Assembly: GCA_963737545.1 (NCBI GenBank)
Contig: CAVTTH010000004.1
Span: 248,001-312,000 of the forward strand
DNA: 64,000 nt
Reading direction: 5' to 3'
From: CAVTTH01 sp963737545
GTDB taxonomy: Bacteria; Verrucomicrobiota; Verrucomicrobiia; Chthoniobacterales; UBA10450
Shown one piece after another: positions 43,619 to 52,958 of the stretch. The notes under the pieces were generated by a model that worked only from the letters and a program-made list of their open reading frames with translations, was not told where the DNA came from and made no database searches. A program made the position numbers and the translations under genes. The stretch's first letter is position 1. Each line of letters starts with the position of its first letter.

Positions 43619-44989
43619 ATGAAGAAATATCCCACGCCCTGGCAGCGCAAAACGATGTGGACCGCGCTGACAGCGCTCTTCGTCGTCTTTCTCCTGTTCG
43701 TTCTCTGCGCGGCGGTCTGGATTGCCGCCAACGTCATAGGTTTTTTGCAACCGATCCTCATCCCGGTCGCGATCGCTGGGATTCTCGCTTATCTCCTCGA
43801 CCCTCTGGTCACGCGAATGACCAGGCACGGATTGGGTCGAACGAAAGCAGTGGCATCACTTTTCGTCATCGCTTTCCTCGTGATCGCAGCATTGCTCGCC
43901 TGGTTGGTCCCCGTCGTTTCTCTGCAGGCCGCAAACGCGGCCAAGGAATTGCCTGAGTATACGAAACGGGCGCGTGACAGTGTGGTCGACCTAATCTTCA
44001 AATACGATCGAACTTTCGGCATGCCGGAAGTGGGCAAAGGCAAATCTTCCACTGCAACCAAGAGCTTTGTTAACTGGCTGCTCGCTTCCCCCACCCCTTC
44101 GCCGCGGCCCTCAGCCGCGGCTCAGGCAAAGGCTCCTACACCTCCAGCCCCGGCGCAGGAGGAAACCATCGCGCCTTCACCGGAAAAGCTCACGTCCGCC
44201 GAACGCGAGCGCATCCAGGAATGGGTCCAGAAGCAGATTCCAAATCTGGAAAAGCAGCTTCCAAATTTGACGGACAAGTTTTGGAATCTGCTCAAGACAA
44301 GTATCGGTGGCTTCCTGGGCGTAACCGGGTTCCTGCTCAGCTTGATCCTGGTGCCGATTTACCTGTTCTTCCTTCTGAAAGGACGCCCGGAAATTGAGCG
44401 CCGGTGGAAAGAATACATTCCACTCCGGAATTCGCCGTTGAAAGACGAAGTCGCTGCCGTCCTCCTCCAGATCAACAGCTACGTGATCGCCTACTTTCGC
44501 GGGCAGCTTCTCGTCTGCCTGGTCGATGGCACCCTCATCGGAACTGCGCTTTTCATTTTTGGCCTAAACTTCGCGCCGCTGATCGGGATGCTCGTCGTGG
44601 TGCTGACCATGATTCCCTACATCGGAATCGTTCTCTGCTGGGTGCCGGCGGTTTTCATCGCCTTCGTCCAATACGGTGATTGGTGGCACCCGTTTTGGGT
44701 CACGGTCATTTTTCTCGTCATTCAAAATCTCGAAGGTCTTTTTTACGCTCCGCGCATTGTAGGAAACTCTGTCGGATTGCATCCGATGACGGTTATCGTT
44801 TCCATCTTCGTTTGGGGATTGCTCATCGGCGGTTTGCTCGGTCCTATTCTCGCCATCCCGTTAACCGCCACGATCAAAGTCTTGCTCGCGCGATACGTGT
44901 GGGGAAGACGTCTGCGCGACCAAGTCACCGAGTCAATCGACGACGTGCCGGTGGTTCAGGAAGCAGAAGAAAACGCCGCGAACGCGTAG
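43619..44989 (+). CDS. AI-2E family (TqsA/PerM-like) membrane transporter
   Basis: 456 residues with about eight membrane segments. An N-terminal pair (FVVFLLFVLCAAVWIAANVIG, ILIPVAIAGILAYLLDPLV) is followed by a large periplasmic or cytosolic helical region. The C-terminal conserved block has LLVCLVDGTLIGTALFIFGL, TMIPYIGIVLCWVPAVF and the typical IVGNSVGLHPMTVIVSIFVW and GLLGPILAIPL. The substrate is unknown; AI-2 export is only one role in the family. A Pro-rich insert at about residues 155-190 contains the palindrome GCCGCGG/CCGCGGC. Confidence 0.9.
   Translation: MKKYPTPWQRKTMWTALTALFVVFLLFVLCAAVWIAANVIGFLQPILIPVAIAGILAYLLDPLVTRMTRHGLGRTKAVASLFVIAFLVIAALLAWLVPVVSLQAANAAKELPEYTKRARDSVVDLIFKYDRTFGMPEVGKGKSSTATKSFVNWLLASPTPSPRPSAAAQAKAPTPPAPAQEETIAPSPEKLTSAERERIQEWVQKQIPNLEKQLPNLTDKFWNLLKTSIGGFLGVTGFLLSLILVPIYLFFLLKGRPEIERRWKEYIPLRNSPLKDEVAAVLLQINSYVIAYFRGQLLVCLVDGTLIGTALFIFGLNFAPLIGMLVVVLTMIPYIGIVLCWVPAVFIAFVQYGDWWHPFWVTVIFLVIQNLEGLFYAPRIVGNSVGLHPMTVIVSIFVWGLLIGGLLGPILAIPLTATIKVLLARYVWGRRLRDQVTESIDDVPVVQEAEENAANA
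44101..44121. repeat. In-frame palindrome in the AI-2E transporter loop
   Basis: GCCGCGG-CCCTCAG-CCGCGGC, a 7-bp stem that encodes PRPSAAA in a Pro/Ala-rich loop of the transporter. Related in sequence to the palindrome at 37416-37436. Confidence 0.5.
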
Positions 44990-45040
44990 CGCACGTCGCG
45001 AGTTGCAATCTCCCGAGGCGCAAGCATAGAAGACGGGAGG

Positions 45041-46906
45041 ATGTCGCAGCAGGTTAAACGCGTTCGGCGCAAACGAGTAAAATCTGTCCGGCATGGCAAC
45101 CAGCCCCTGCGTTTCGGCCGCATCGCCATCTGGCTTGTCTTAATTGCCATCGGCTTCAGCCTTGGCTTCCTCCTACTGAGCAGCGGCCCCAGGGTTTACA
45201 ATCAATGGCGCGAATCGCGTCTCCTCCAGCGCGCGCAAGTCATGCTCCAATTGGAGCGGTTCGACGAGGCGAGTCAGGCTGCACGCCAGGCTCTGCTCAT
45301 CCGGTCGGATTCGCTGCGTGCCTACCAAATCCTGGCGGAAGTAAGCGAAAAACAAAACCGTTCGGAGACTGTCACCTGGCGCGCACAAATCGCCCGCTTA
45401 TTGCCGCATGATCTGGATAGTCAGCTCAACCTCGCCTCGGCCGCCTTGCGCTTCGGCCAGCTCGATACAGCTCACAAAGCCCTTGATAATGTCCAAAGCG
45501 AAGATCGAGACAAGGCGGCTTATCACGTCGTTGCCGGCTGGCTCGCCAGCGCTCAGGGGGATGAGGCTGATGTTGAACGGCATTTCGCCATCGCCGTAAA
45601 ACAGGAGCCGGAGAATGACCTTTACCAGTTTAATCTCGCGGTCATTCAAATCCGATCGTCCGATGAAAAGAAGAGCGCGGCTGCTCGAACGACGTTGGAC
45701 CGGCTAAGCGAGATCGGCGAGTTTCGGACCGGGGCCCTGCGTGCCTTGCTCAAAGACGCAGTCAAGAGAAGCGACCTCGAAGCCGCAGACGAATTGGCGC
45801 AAGGCTTGCAAATGAGTCAGCAGGTCACGTTCGCCGATTATCTTCTTTGCCTCGATTTCTACAAAAAACTAAACGAAAAGAAATTTGCTTCTCTCCTGGA
45901 AAAAGTGAAATCGGTCGCGGCCCGTACTCCTGGGGATCTGGCGCTCCTGCTGGATTGGATGAATCACAATGGCCTCGCCAGTGATGCGTTGAAATGGGTG
46001 GAAAAACTGAAATCGGAAGTGACGACCAAACCTCCGGCGGCGATCGCCATCGCCGAAGCGCTCGTCCAGGTGAAAAATTGGTCGCGTTTGAAACGTTGGA
46101 CCCGCAGCGGCGATTGGGGTGAAGCGGAAGATCTCCGGCTGGCCTACCAGGCCTATGGCGCCCGACAATCCCGGCAAGCCGCGGCTGAGGCCGAATTCGA
46201 TTCTCTCTGGAATTCGGCCGTGCGAGCCGCAGGTGAACGGCCCGATCATCAGGCCGCCCTCGCTCGTCTCGCCACGCAATGGCAATTGAAACTCGAAGCC
46301 GAACAGCTTTGGCTGCGCGCCGCCAAAAATCCGGCGCGGCGACGCGAAGCCCTCGACGCGCTTTATGCCATTTATCGCGCAAATAACGACCTCCCGAAGC
46401 TCTACGAGACGGCGCGTCGGTTGCATGAAAGTTTGCCGAAGGATCCAGATATCACCGCGAACTGCGCGCGCCTCGCCCTCTTTGTTGAACAAAGCACGAA
46501 AGAGGGACAGCGCCTCGCCAGGGAAGCCTACGACCTTTCGCCTAACGACACCAATTGCGCTGTCACATATGCGTTTTCTCTTTATAGCGCCGGCCAAACC
46601 GCGCAGGGAATCGAAGTCTTGAAGAAATTGAAACTGGAACAACTGCATGACCCGCACGCCGCGGTTTACACAGCGGTCCTGCTCCTGGACGACAACCAAC
46701 CTGAGGCAGCCAAGGATTACATCGCCGCCAGTAAAAAAGGGACGATCTTTCCAGAGGAGAAAAAACTGCTCGACGAAGCAATTTCCAAGGTCGGTAGCAT
46801 CCCGTCGCCAGCTCCGTCACCTTCAGCGACGCCGCCAACTTTGCCATCGTCTCCATTTACGACTCGGACACCGCCTTCCCCATCCCCGATGCCATCGCCG
46901 CAGTGA
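45041..46906 (+). CDS. Membrane-anchored TPR protein
   Basis: 621 residues. A basic N-terminus (RRKRVKSVRHGNQ) precedes one membrane segment (about 29-48, IAIWLVLIAIGFSLGFLLLS). A long helical region with TPR-like units follows (ARQALLIRSDSLRAYQILAE and later ANCARLALFVEQSTKEGQ). The tail is Ser/Pro/Thr-rich (PSPAPSPSATPP). The function is unknown; a scaffold or secretion role is possible. It lies 51 bases downstream of the permease gene. No other domain recognised. Confidence 0.75.
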   Translation: MSQQVKRVRRKRVKSVRHGNQPLRFGRIAIWLVLIAIGFSLGFLLLSSGPRVYNQWRESRLLQRAQVMLQLERFDEASQAARQALLIRSDSLRAYQILAEVSEKQNRSETVTWRAQIARLLPHDLDSQLNLASAALRFGQLDTAHKALDNVQSEDRDKAAYHVVAGWLASAQGDEADVERHFAIAVKQEPENDLYQFNLAVIQIRSSDEKKSAAARTTLDRLSEIGEFRTGALRALLKDAVKRSDLEAADELAQGLQMSQQVTFADYLLCLDFYKKLNEKKFASLLEKVKSVAARTPGDLALLLDWMNHNGLASDALKWVEKLKSEVTTKPPAAIAIAEALVQVKNWSRLKRWTRSGDWGEAEDLRLAYQAYGARQSRQAAAEAEFDSLWNSAVRAAGERPDHQAALARLATQWQLKLEAEQLWLRAAKNPARRREALDALYAIYRANNDLPKLYETARRLHESLPKDPDITANCARLALFVEQSTKEGQRLAREAYDLSPNDTNCAVTYAFSLYSAGQTAQGIEVLKKLKLEQLHDPHAAVYTAVLLLDDNQPEAAKDYIAASKKGTIFPEEKKLLDEAISKVGSIPSPAPSPSATPPTLPSSPFTTRTPPSPSPMPSPQ

Positions 46907-46950
46907 TGTTGGGCGACGCGATCGGTTCGTCGTCGCATTCCTCTTCTTGT

Positions 46951-47086
46951 CCGGGGAGCGCACGCGGCTCGCGTGCGGGCACTGGCGGCTCGCCAGTGCG
47001 AACTTTGCGGCTTCTTGGTGAAGAACCGAACAAGATTGTTTCGGCGAGCCGCCGAAACCAGCACGCGAGCCGCGTGTGCTCCCCGG
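46951..47086. repeat. R3 long inverted repeat between TPR and Hsp70 genes
   Basis: The outer arms start CCGGGGAGCGCACGCGGCTC (left) and end CGCGTGTGCTCCCCGG (right). They pair over 26 bases with one mismatch. Inside the left arm a second hairpin pairs CACTGGCG with CGCCAGTG. The centre has TTGGTGAAGAACCGAACAAG. It ends 6 bases before the Hsp70 stop and may stop transcripts of both convergent genes. A right-arm copy is at 36119 and a diverged left-arm copy at 57543. Confidence 0.8.
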
Positions 47087-47091
47087 ATTCT

Positions 47092-48885
47092 CTAATGATC
47101 GCCCCCTGGAGCTTTGTCCAACGCTCGTTGCACCATCACCGCTGCCAGATGCTGGGTCGCAGCATCAAGGGCGTCGTTGGCCAGTTTCAGCCTGGCGCCT
47201 TCCCGTGACTGCAACGCTGCGTTGACCTCGGCAACGCAACGCGTAATCGCTTCCTTTTCGCTTCCATCAAAATCCTCTCCCACGATCCTGAACGCAGACT
47301 CAACTGCAGCGAGCATTTCCTTCGCTTTTAACTCCAACTCCGTCCACACCCGCTCACTCATGTCGTCAAAGGCGTGTTCAAGGGATTGCGCCAGCATCGC
47401 CTCGACCGCCTCGTCCGAAACATCGACCGCGCTATTGATCTCCACGACTTTCTGCACGCCGGTTTTTGTATCTCGGGCGAGAACGTGGAGAATGCCGTTG
47501 GCGTCTAGCTCGAACTGGACGCCGACACGCGCGATGCCCTTGGGAGCGCGTTCGAATTGAATCTGAAACTGACCAAGCGGCCAGTTGTCACGCGCCATCT
47601 CGCGTTCACCCTGCAAGATCTTGATCGACATGGCGGTCTGATTGTGGACCGCCGTGGTAAACATCTCGCCTGCCTTGATTGGGATCGTGGAATTGCGCGG
47701 AATGATCACGCTCATCAGCCCGCCGAAGGTCTCGATTCCTAACGAAAGCGGCGTGACGTCGAGCAGGACCATGTCCCGCGTCGCTCCGGAGAGAATCCCG
47801 GCTTGAATCGTTGCGCCAAGCGCGACGGCCTCGTCTGGATTTTGCGACGTGTTCGGTTCGCGTCCGAAAATTTCCGCCACAAAATGGCGGACCAACGGCA
47901 TCCGCGTCACTCCGCCGACGAGGATAACTTCGTCCAGGTCGTTAGGTGAGAGTTTCGCATCCGCGAGCGAGCGCAAACAGTGCGCGCGGGTCTTTTCCAC
48001 AATCGGCCAGGCAATTCTCTCCAGTTCTTCCCGGGTCAGAGTTGCGGAGAAGGTCTTGCCGCCTTCGAGAAACGGAACATCGATTGCAATCTCGGTCTCG
48101 GTCGAGAGTCGATGCTTCGCTGTCACGATTTCTTCACGCAGCCTTGCTTTCTGTTCCGGTCCCAAATTTGCAATCTGAAATCTGGAATTTGAAATGATGG
48201 CTCGATCGATATCATCGCCGCCGAGCCGCGTATTGCCGCTGGTCGCGAGCACTTCGAAGACACCGTGGTTCAACTCCAGGATCGAGACATCGAACGTGCC
48301 GCCGCCGAAGTCGTAGACCGCGATCTTCGAGCTCTCTTTCAACTTGTCGAGACCGTAAGCGAGCGCCGCTGCTGTCGGCTCGTTCACAATTCTCTCCACG
48401 GTAAAGCCCGCAATCTCACCCGCTCGTTTGGTTGCGCCGCGCTGCGCGTCATTGAAATACGCCGGCACGGTAATGACGGCCCGAGTGATTTCGCGGCCGA
48501 GAGCGCGCTCCGCATCTTCCTTCAGCTTTCCAAGGATGAATGCTGAGATTTGCTCCGGCGCATATTCGTGCGCGCCGACCTTGATCCGTACCGGCTGGCC
48601 ACGGCGTCGCACCAACTGGTAACCAAGATCAAGATCTTCCTTCGCCAGATCATCCGAGCGCAGACCGATGATGCGTTTAGCCGAGTAAATCGTAGACGCC
48701 GGAGCGAGAGCCCGCATTCGTGCAGCCGCCTGACCGATCAGCATCTCTCCGGTTTCCGAAATGTGGACTACCGACGGAACGAGCCGCTGGCCATTCGCAT
48801 CGGCGAGCAATATCGGGAAGCCCGCCTCCATCACGCCGATGAGCGAGTTTGTCGTTCCAAGATCTATTCCAACGATATCGATCAT
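47092..48885 (-). CDS. Hsp70 family molecular chaperone (DnaK/HscA-like)
   Basis: 597 residues, shorter than DnaK (about 640). The ATPase domain is complete: GIDLGTTNSLIGVMEAG (phosphate 1), AVYDFGGGTFDVSILEL (phosphate 2) and VILVGGVTRMPLVRHF (adenosine). The substrate-binding domain follows (LLDVTPLSLGIETFGG, QTAMSIKILQGEREMA). The lid is short and lacks the acidic DnaK C-terminal tail. HscA-like chaperones of iron-sulfur assembly have this length, but no isc or hscB gene is adjacent, so the client is open. Divergent arrangement is absent; the MBOAT gene is transcribed toward it, 13 bases upstream. Confidence 0.92.
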   Translation of the reverse strand: MIDIVGIDLGTTNSLIGVMEAGFPILLADANGQRLVPSVVHISETGEMLIGQAAARMRALAPASTIYSAKRIIGLRSDDLAKEDLDLGYQLVRRRGQPVRIKVGAHEYAPEQISAFILGKLKEDAERALGREITRAVITVPAYFNDAQRGATKRAGEIAGFTVERIVNEPTAAALAYGLDKLKESSKIAVYDFGGGTFDVSILELNHGVFEVLATSGNTRLGGDDIDRAIISNSRFQIANLGPEQKARLREEIVTAKHRLSTETEIAIDVPFLEGGKTFSATLTREELERIAWPIVEKTRAHCLRSLADAKLSPNDLDEVILVGGVTRMPLVRHFVAEIFGREPNTSQNPDEAVALGATIQAGILSGATRDMVLLDVTPLSLGIETFGGLMSVIIPRNSTIPIKAGEMFTTAVHNQTAMSIKILQGEREMARDNWPLGQFQIQFERAPKGIARVGVQFELDANGILHVLARDTKTGVQKVVEINSAVDVSDEAVEAMLAQSLEHAFDDMSERVWTELELKAKEMLAAVESAFRIVGEDFDGSEKEAITRCVAEVNAALQSREGARLKLANDALDAATQHLAAVMVQRALDKAPGGDH

Positions 48886-48898
48886 GAGTGGGCGTCGT

Positions 48899-50305
48899 CT
48901 AGAATTGAAAATAGATGAAGTCCGACGTCGCGACGCTGCGCGCCATCACAATTCCACAGAGAAGCAAAGCGCCAACGCCGCTTTCAACAAGGAGCGTTGT
49001 GTTGGCCGACAATTCTCCGGCGAACCGGCGGCGCACAAAATCGGACGTCAGGAGCAGGTGGACGACAAGCGGAAGCGCGTAGAACAATGAAAGTGCCGCC
49101 AGATAAATCCCGATGCGCCATTGCTCGGATGAAACCGTAAACGGAGATTGCGACAGATCATGGACAATCTGTCCAAGATCGCGCTCACGAAAGAGCAGCC
49201 AGCCAAAACAGGTGGCGGCAAATGTGATTCCTACTTTGCCCATCCATGGAATGCGCTTTGCCACTCCGGCCCAGCGAAGGAAGCGTTGCAGCAAAATCAG
49301 CACTCCCCAGTACAAACCCCAAATCACGTAATTCCAGGAGGCGCCATGCCAGAGGCCGCTGATGAAAAACGTCGCGATCAGATTAAACGATGCTCGCGCC
49401 GCGCCGCCGCGATTTCCACCGAGCGGGATGTAAATAAAATCGCGCAACCAACTCGAGAGCGAAATGTGCCAGCGTCGCCAGAAATCGGCCGGCGAAGTCG
49501 CGAGATAAGGATGATTGAAATTCTGCATTAACTCGATGCCGAGCAATCGAGCTGTGCCGCGGGCGATGTCCGTGTATGCGGAAAAATCGGCGTAGATTTG
49601 AATGGCGAAGCCAAACACGCCTGCCCAGACGACCGGGAAAGATGGACTCGTTAGCGCGAAGATTTTGTTTACCACCAGCGCGACGCTATCCGCGATCACG
49701 ACCTTCTTAAAAAACCCCCACAGCATCAATCCAAGTCCGGCGCGCCAGCCGGTGGGATCAAAAATCCGCCGGTTGTGATATTGCGGGAGCATGTGTCCGG
49801 CGCGTTCGATCGGGCCGGCGACCAACTGCGGAAAGAAGGAGACGTAAAGCGCGTAGTTGATGATGTTCCGTTCCGCGCCAACCCGGCCGGCGTAAACGTC
49901 AACGACGTAACCGATCGATTGAAAGGTGTAGAAAGATAAACCCGCCGGCAAAGCGAGCTTGAAGATCACGTTCAATGGATCGCTGCCGAAATGAGTCAAC
50001 AGCGCGTTGATATTTTCGAGCGCGAACCCGGCGTACTTGAACGTCCCGAGGAGCGCAACACTGGCGGCAATGCTGATAATGAGAAACCAGCGGCGGCGAG
50101 CGGGGAAACGTTCGATGGCGAGCGCGCACCCATAATCGACAAATGTGGAGGCCCAGAGCGGCAACAGAAACCACGGATGCTCCCAACCGTAGAAAACATA
50201 GCTGGCCAAAACTAAAAGAATGTTTTGGCCGCGACGCGGCAACGCCCAATAGAGCGCCAGCACCGCGCACAAAAAAACAAGATAAACGAGCGAATGAAAT
50301 GTCAC
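48899..50305 (-). CDS. MBOAT family O-acyltransferase (AlgI-like)
   Basis: 468 residues and about ten membrane segments. Membrane-bound O-acyltransferases of the AlgI/DltB group move acyl groups across the membrane to surface sugars. Family marks are FFPQLVAGPIERAGHMLPQ, the catalytic His in FISGLWHGASWNYVIWGLYWG and DFWRRWHISLSSWLRDFIY. The ATG overlaps the stop of the SGNH gene upstream (ATGA), a usual MBOAT-plus-SGNH pair in which the second protein transfers the acyl group in the periplasm. The polymer substrate is not known and no alginate genes are nearby. Confidence 0.94.
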   Translation of the reverse strand: MTFHSLVYLVFLCAVLALYWALPRRGQNILLVLASYVFYGWEHPWFLLPLWASTFVDYGCALAIERFPARRRWFLIISIAASVALLGTFKYAGFALENINALLTHFGSDPLNVIFKLALPAGLSFYTFQSIGYVVDVYAGRVGAERNIINYALYVSFFPQLVAGPIERAGHMLPQYHNRRIFDPTGWRAGLGLMLWGFFKKVVIADSVALVVNKIFALTSPSFPVVWAGVFGFAIQIYADFSAYTDIARGTARLLGIELMQNFNHPYLATSPADFWRRWHISLSSWLRDFIYIPLGGNRGGAARASFNLIATFFISGLWHGASWNYVIWGLYWGVLILLQRFLRWAGVAKRIPWMGKVGITFAATCFGWLLFRERDLGQIVHDLSQSPFTVSSEQWRIGIYLAALSLFYALPLVVHLLLTSDFVRRRFAGELSANTTLLVESGVGALLLCGIVMARSVATSDFIYFQF

Positions 50306-51285
50306 GGCAACAGAAGCGGACGGAGTTCCTCTGCGTAAAGCTCGGTCGATCGCCGCGTCGCCGAGGCGGCCGTGTGATCGTCGCCGGGCGCGGCAAACAT
50401 CTGCTGGGTGCGCTCCGGGTTATCGATGTCGTCGATAAAAATACAGCCGCGGCTCTCGACCCAGGCCTTCAACTGCGAGATATATCTCCGCAACGATTCA
50501 GTTTGCGGGACGCGACCATCTCGTCCCGGGTAACGCTTCACCCGCAGAAAGCAGAGCTTGATTCCAGCCTGCTCGGCCAGATCGACCATGTGCGGCAGAA
50601 AGCTGTGTTCCGGATCCGCGTCAAACTCTGCTTCCGGCGCGCTTGTCACAGCGGCGGCTTCGCTCGCTCCAGAACGCAGGTTAGCCGCCGTGAAGACTTC
50701 GTTCGTCCGAGCCGGGAGATCAGGCATTCCGAGGCCGATACTGCCAACAACGCGATTAACAATTCGTGCAATTTTCTCGTGGTCGGCGGCGCGCCTCCTG
50801 TTCGCCGGATAGAGCAGGCTCAAGTAGCGCTCCATTTTCGATTTCATTACGGCCTTGTTTTCGAGGACCTCACGATAGACCGGCTCGTCCTCGTGCATGG
50901 TCAGCTCGATATTGCGACGAAAGATGCCACCTGATCGGAATTCTGGATCCGTCAGCATTCGATCGCGAAACAGGATACAGACCAATTCCGGACGCACCCC
51001 TGACGCGACCACGTAATTCTTCAGCCGGAAGTACCACGACGCCGATGCTGCACCGCCGTACCAACTCAGCGCGACGCGGCGTCCCAACAATGTCTCCATC
51101 AGCTGCGGGTCGACACCGTTATAAAGTGTCGAGTCGCTCATCAATACGACCTGAGGCTTCTCGGCACGGAGTTGCGCGATCGGCCTCGGATTGAAACCCT
51201 CTTTCGTCCGGACCATCTGGCTCAAAAGCGCCGGAACCAGAAGAACAAACAAAACGTAGAACAGGAGGCGGCTATTCTCTTTCAT
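50302..51285 (-). CDS. SGNH/AlgX-like acyl-transfer partner of the MBOAT protein
   Basis: About 327 residues from ATG 51285 (the TTG at 51300 would add five). An N-terminal membrane or signal segment (RLLFYVLFVLLVPALLSQMV) anchors it. The motif VVLMSDSTLYNGVDPQ has the SGNH serine in SDS; near the end GDDHTAAS has Asp and His, giving a Ser-Asp-His triad. Such proteins receive the acyl group from the MBOAT partner and put it on a polysaccharide outside the cytosol. Position, four-base overlap and fold all agree. I did not recognise a specific named family. Confidence 0.75.
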   Translation of the reverse strand: MKENSRLLFYVLFVLLVPALLSQMVRTKEGFNPRPIAQLRAEKPQVVLMSDSTLYNGVDPQLMETLLGRRVALSWYGGAASASWYFRLKNYVVASGVRPELVCILFRDRMLTDPEFRSGGIFRRNIELTMHEDEPVYREVLENKAVMKSKMERYLSLLYPANRRRAADHEKIARIVNRVVGSIGLGMPDLPARTNEVFTAANLRSGASEAAAVTSAPEAEFDADPEHSFLPHMVDLAEQAGIKLCFLRVKRYPGRDGRVPQTESLRRYISQLKAWVESRGCIFIDDIDNPERTQQMFAAPGDDHTAASATRRSTELYAEELRPLLLP

Positions 51286-51367
51286 CTTTCGTTGCGCCAA
51301 TGAGCGGCCGGCCTTCTGCGAATCGAGGAGGATCAGATCCCGACGAGGCCAAGCCTGACGACGTTGC

Positions 51368-51883
51368 TCATGATTTCAAAGGGCGCTCCGATAACTTATT
51401 CCACGATTCGACGCCGTCTCGTGTTCTTGCCTCTTCGCCAATATCAATTGCCGCAACCGAATCGAAAACCACATCGTCAAAAGGCAACTGCAACGATCGA
51501 GCCAGTTTGTTTTTCTCGTCCGGCAACATCGTTTTGTAAATCAAACTCACGTGCGGATCGATGTGATATTCGCCGGCATTGATCGAGCGGCTTTCAATCG
51601 CTGCACTCAGTTGCGTGAGTGCGGCGGAAGCAAAAAATTGAACAAAGACAGTCTTGAAGAATTCCTCGGAGAATCGCACACCGGCGACAGGCATCTCGAT
51701 CTGACCGAAATCCATCGCGACTTCCCGAATGACGCGTCTGGCATGGGCCGCGCTCGCATCCCCGACATAGGTTGTCAGATGCGGCTCGAAGACCGGCGCA
51801 TCGAAACGCCGGGCAAGATCGCCAATCAACGTGACAAAGAAATCGCGCACGGGCGGGGCCGGCATCAGCCAGTAGGCAATCAT
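51368..51883 (-). CDS. 2H phosphoesterase (cyclic phosphodiesterase / 2'-5' RNA ligase type)
   Basis: 171 residues. Two HxT/S motifs mark the 2H family: PHLTTYVG with His35 and Thr37, and PHVSLIYK with His111 and Ser113. The N-terminus AYWLMPAPPVRDFFVTLIGD fits cyclic phosphodiesterases that open 2',3'-cyclic nucleotides. The physiological substrate is unknown. A free gene between the SGNH gene and DUF2237. The Ser in the second motif is a common variation. Confidence 0.78.
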   Translation of the reverse strand: MIAYWLMPAPPVRDFFVTLIGDLARRFDAPVFEPHLTTYVGDASAAHARRVIREVAMDFGQIEMPVAGVRFSEEFFKTVFVQFFASAALTQLSAAIESRSINAGEYHIDPHVSLIYKTMLPDEKNKLARSLQLPFDDVVFDSVAAIDIGEEARTRDGVESWNKLSERPLKS

Positions 51884-52003
51884 TCGCCATTATAACTTGG
51901 CTTTTTACTTCCACGAAATCCTGGGTGACTTTTGCGTAATGCCGATGACTTGAAACGCCGGCGAAGACGTGCCCTTTCACACTAACGAGTAATCCCAACT
52001 CCC

Positions 52004-52399
52004 ATGCTTGAAAATCCAGAAATAAAGAACCGGAATACCCGGACGAACGTTCTCGGAACGGAATTGAAATGTTGCTGCCGCAATCCGCTGACCGGCTTTT
52101 ACCGCGATGGTTATTGTCGCACCAGCGCCGAGGATGTTGGTCAGCACACCGTTTGTGTGCAGATGACCCGCGAATTCCTCGATTTCTCCGTTCTGGATGG
52201 GAACGATCTCGTCACGCCGCATCCGGAATGGGATTTCCCCGGACTGAATCCGGGCGACAAATGGTGCGTCTGCGTCACGCGCTGGAAGGCTGCGCTCAAA
52301 CGCGGGCTGGCCGGGCCGGTCGATCTCGAAGCGACGCATGAGTCCGCCCTCGAGTTCGTCACGCTTGAAGAATTGCAAGCGCACGCGCTCAAGCCCTAA
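52004..52399 (+). CDS. DUF2237 family protein
   Basis: 131 residues. The run RTNVLGTELKCCCRNPLTGFYRDG followed by HTVCVQMTREFLDFS, GNDLVTPHPEWDFPGLNPGDKWCVC is the DUF2237 signature, with several conserved Cys. The family is widespread and of unknown function. The Cys-rich start suggests metal or redox chemistry, but this is a guess. No operon partner. Confidence 0.88.
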   Translation: MLENPEIKNRNTRTNVLGTELKCCCRNPLTGFYRDGYCRTSAEDVGQHTVCVQMTREFLDFSVLDGNDLVTPHPEWDFPGLNPGDKWCVCVTRWKAALKRGLAGPVDLEATHESALEFVTLEELQAHALKP

Positions 52400-52414
52400 C
52401 GAAAACGTTCGAAG

Positions 52415-52831
52415 CTACGCTTTCCGTCCTTCGTCGACTTCGAAATATTCGGGCATGGTGATGATGTCGTCACGGTCGGCGAGGCCGCTCTCCGCTTTAC
52501 GCTTGTTCAGCATCGGCGTCACATCGTCATTCCAGCCAAGCTTGGTGATGTAGCAATTCCAGATCCGAAGGTCGGTCTCATTAAGACGCCGACCGGTCTC
52601 GAAACACCACTCCAGCACTTGCTCGTCGGTGCCGCCCACAAGCACGCGGGCCCGGAGATCGGGGTAAGGAACGCGAAGAAAATCGCAGCACCAGCCATCC
52701 GCGCCTTTTCCTAAATTCGCATGAAAATCGGGATGGAGTTGGTCGTCGGCAAAGAGTCGAATCTTGTCGAGCATGCGCGGGAAATAGGTCATGCCCCCGG
52801 CTTTGTCATATGCGCTTCTGGGTTTGTTCAT
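52415..52831 (-). CDS. DUF5069 family protein
   Basis: 138 residues from ATG 52831; the frame is open further upstream, but the family begins with RSAYDKAGGMTYFPRMLDKIRL. Then GWCCDFLRVPYPDLRARVLVGG and DEQVLEWCFETG, all typical of DUF5069. The function is unknown and the family is frequent in Verrucomicrobiota and Planctomycetota (recalled). It faces the DUF2237 gene, with stops 16 bases apart. Confidence 0.85.
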   Translation of the reverse strand: MNKPRSAYDKAGGMTYFPRMLDKIRLFADDQLHPDFHANLGKGADGWCCDFLRVPYPDLRARVLVGGTDEQVLEWCFETGRRLNETDLRIWNCYITKLGWNDDVTPMLNKRKAESGLADRDDIITMPEYFEVDEGRKA

Positions 52832-52958
52832 CGGATCATTGAACGCATCGAGACTTTGAGCCAACTCGCTTGCGTTGTCGAGAAACCCAAAACGCCTGGT
52901 CGCCGCTGCGAAAGGCAGTGAACGCAAGATGTGTGATCAAGAACTTCCACGTTCTCCG

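Noticed and set aside
43615..43761. CRISPR array or prophage anywhere in the window
   Set aside because: No regular spacer-repeat array, cas gene, integrase or phage structural gene was seen. The repeats found are palindromic and dispersed.
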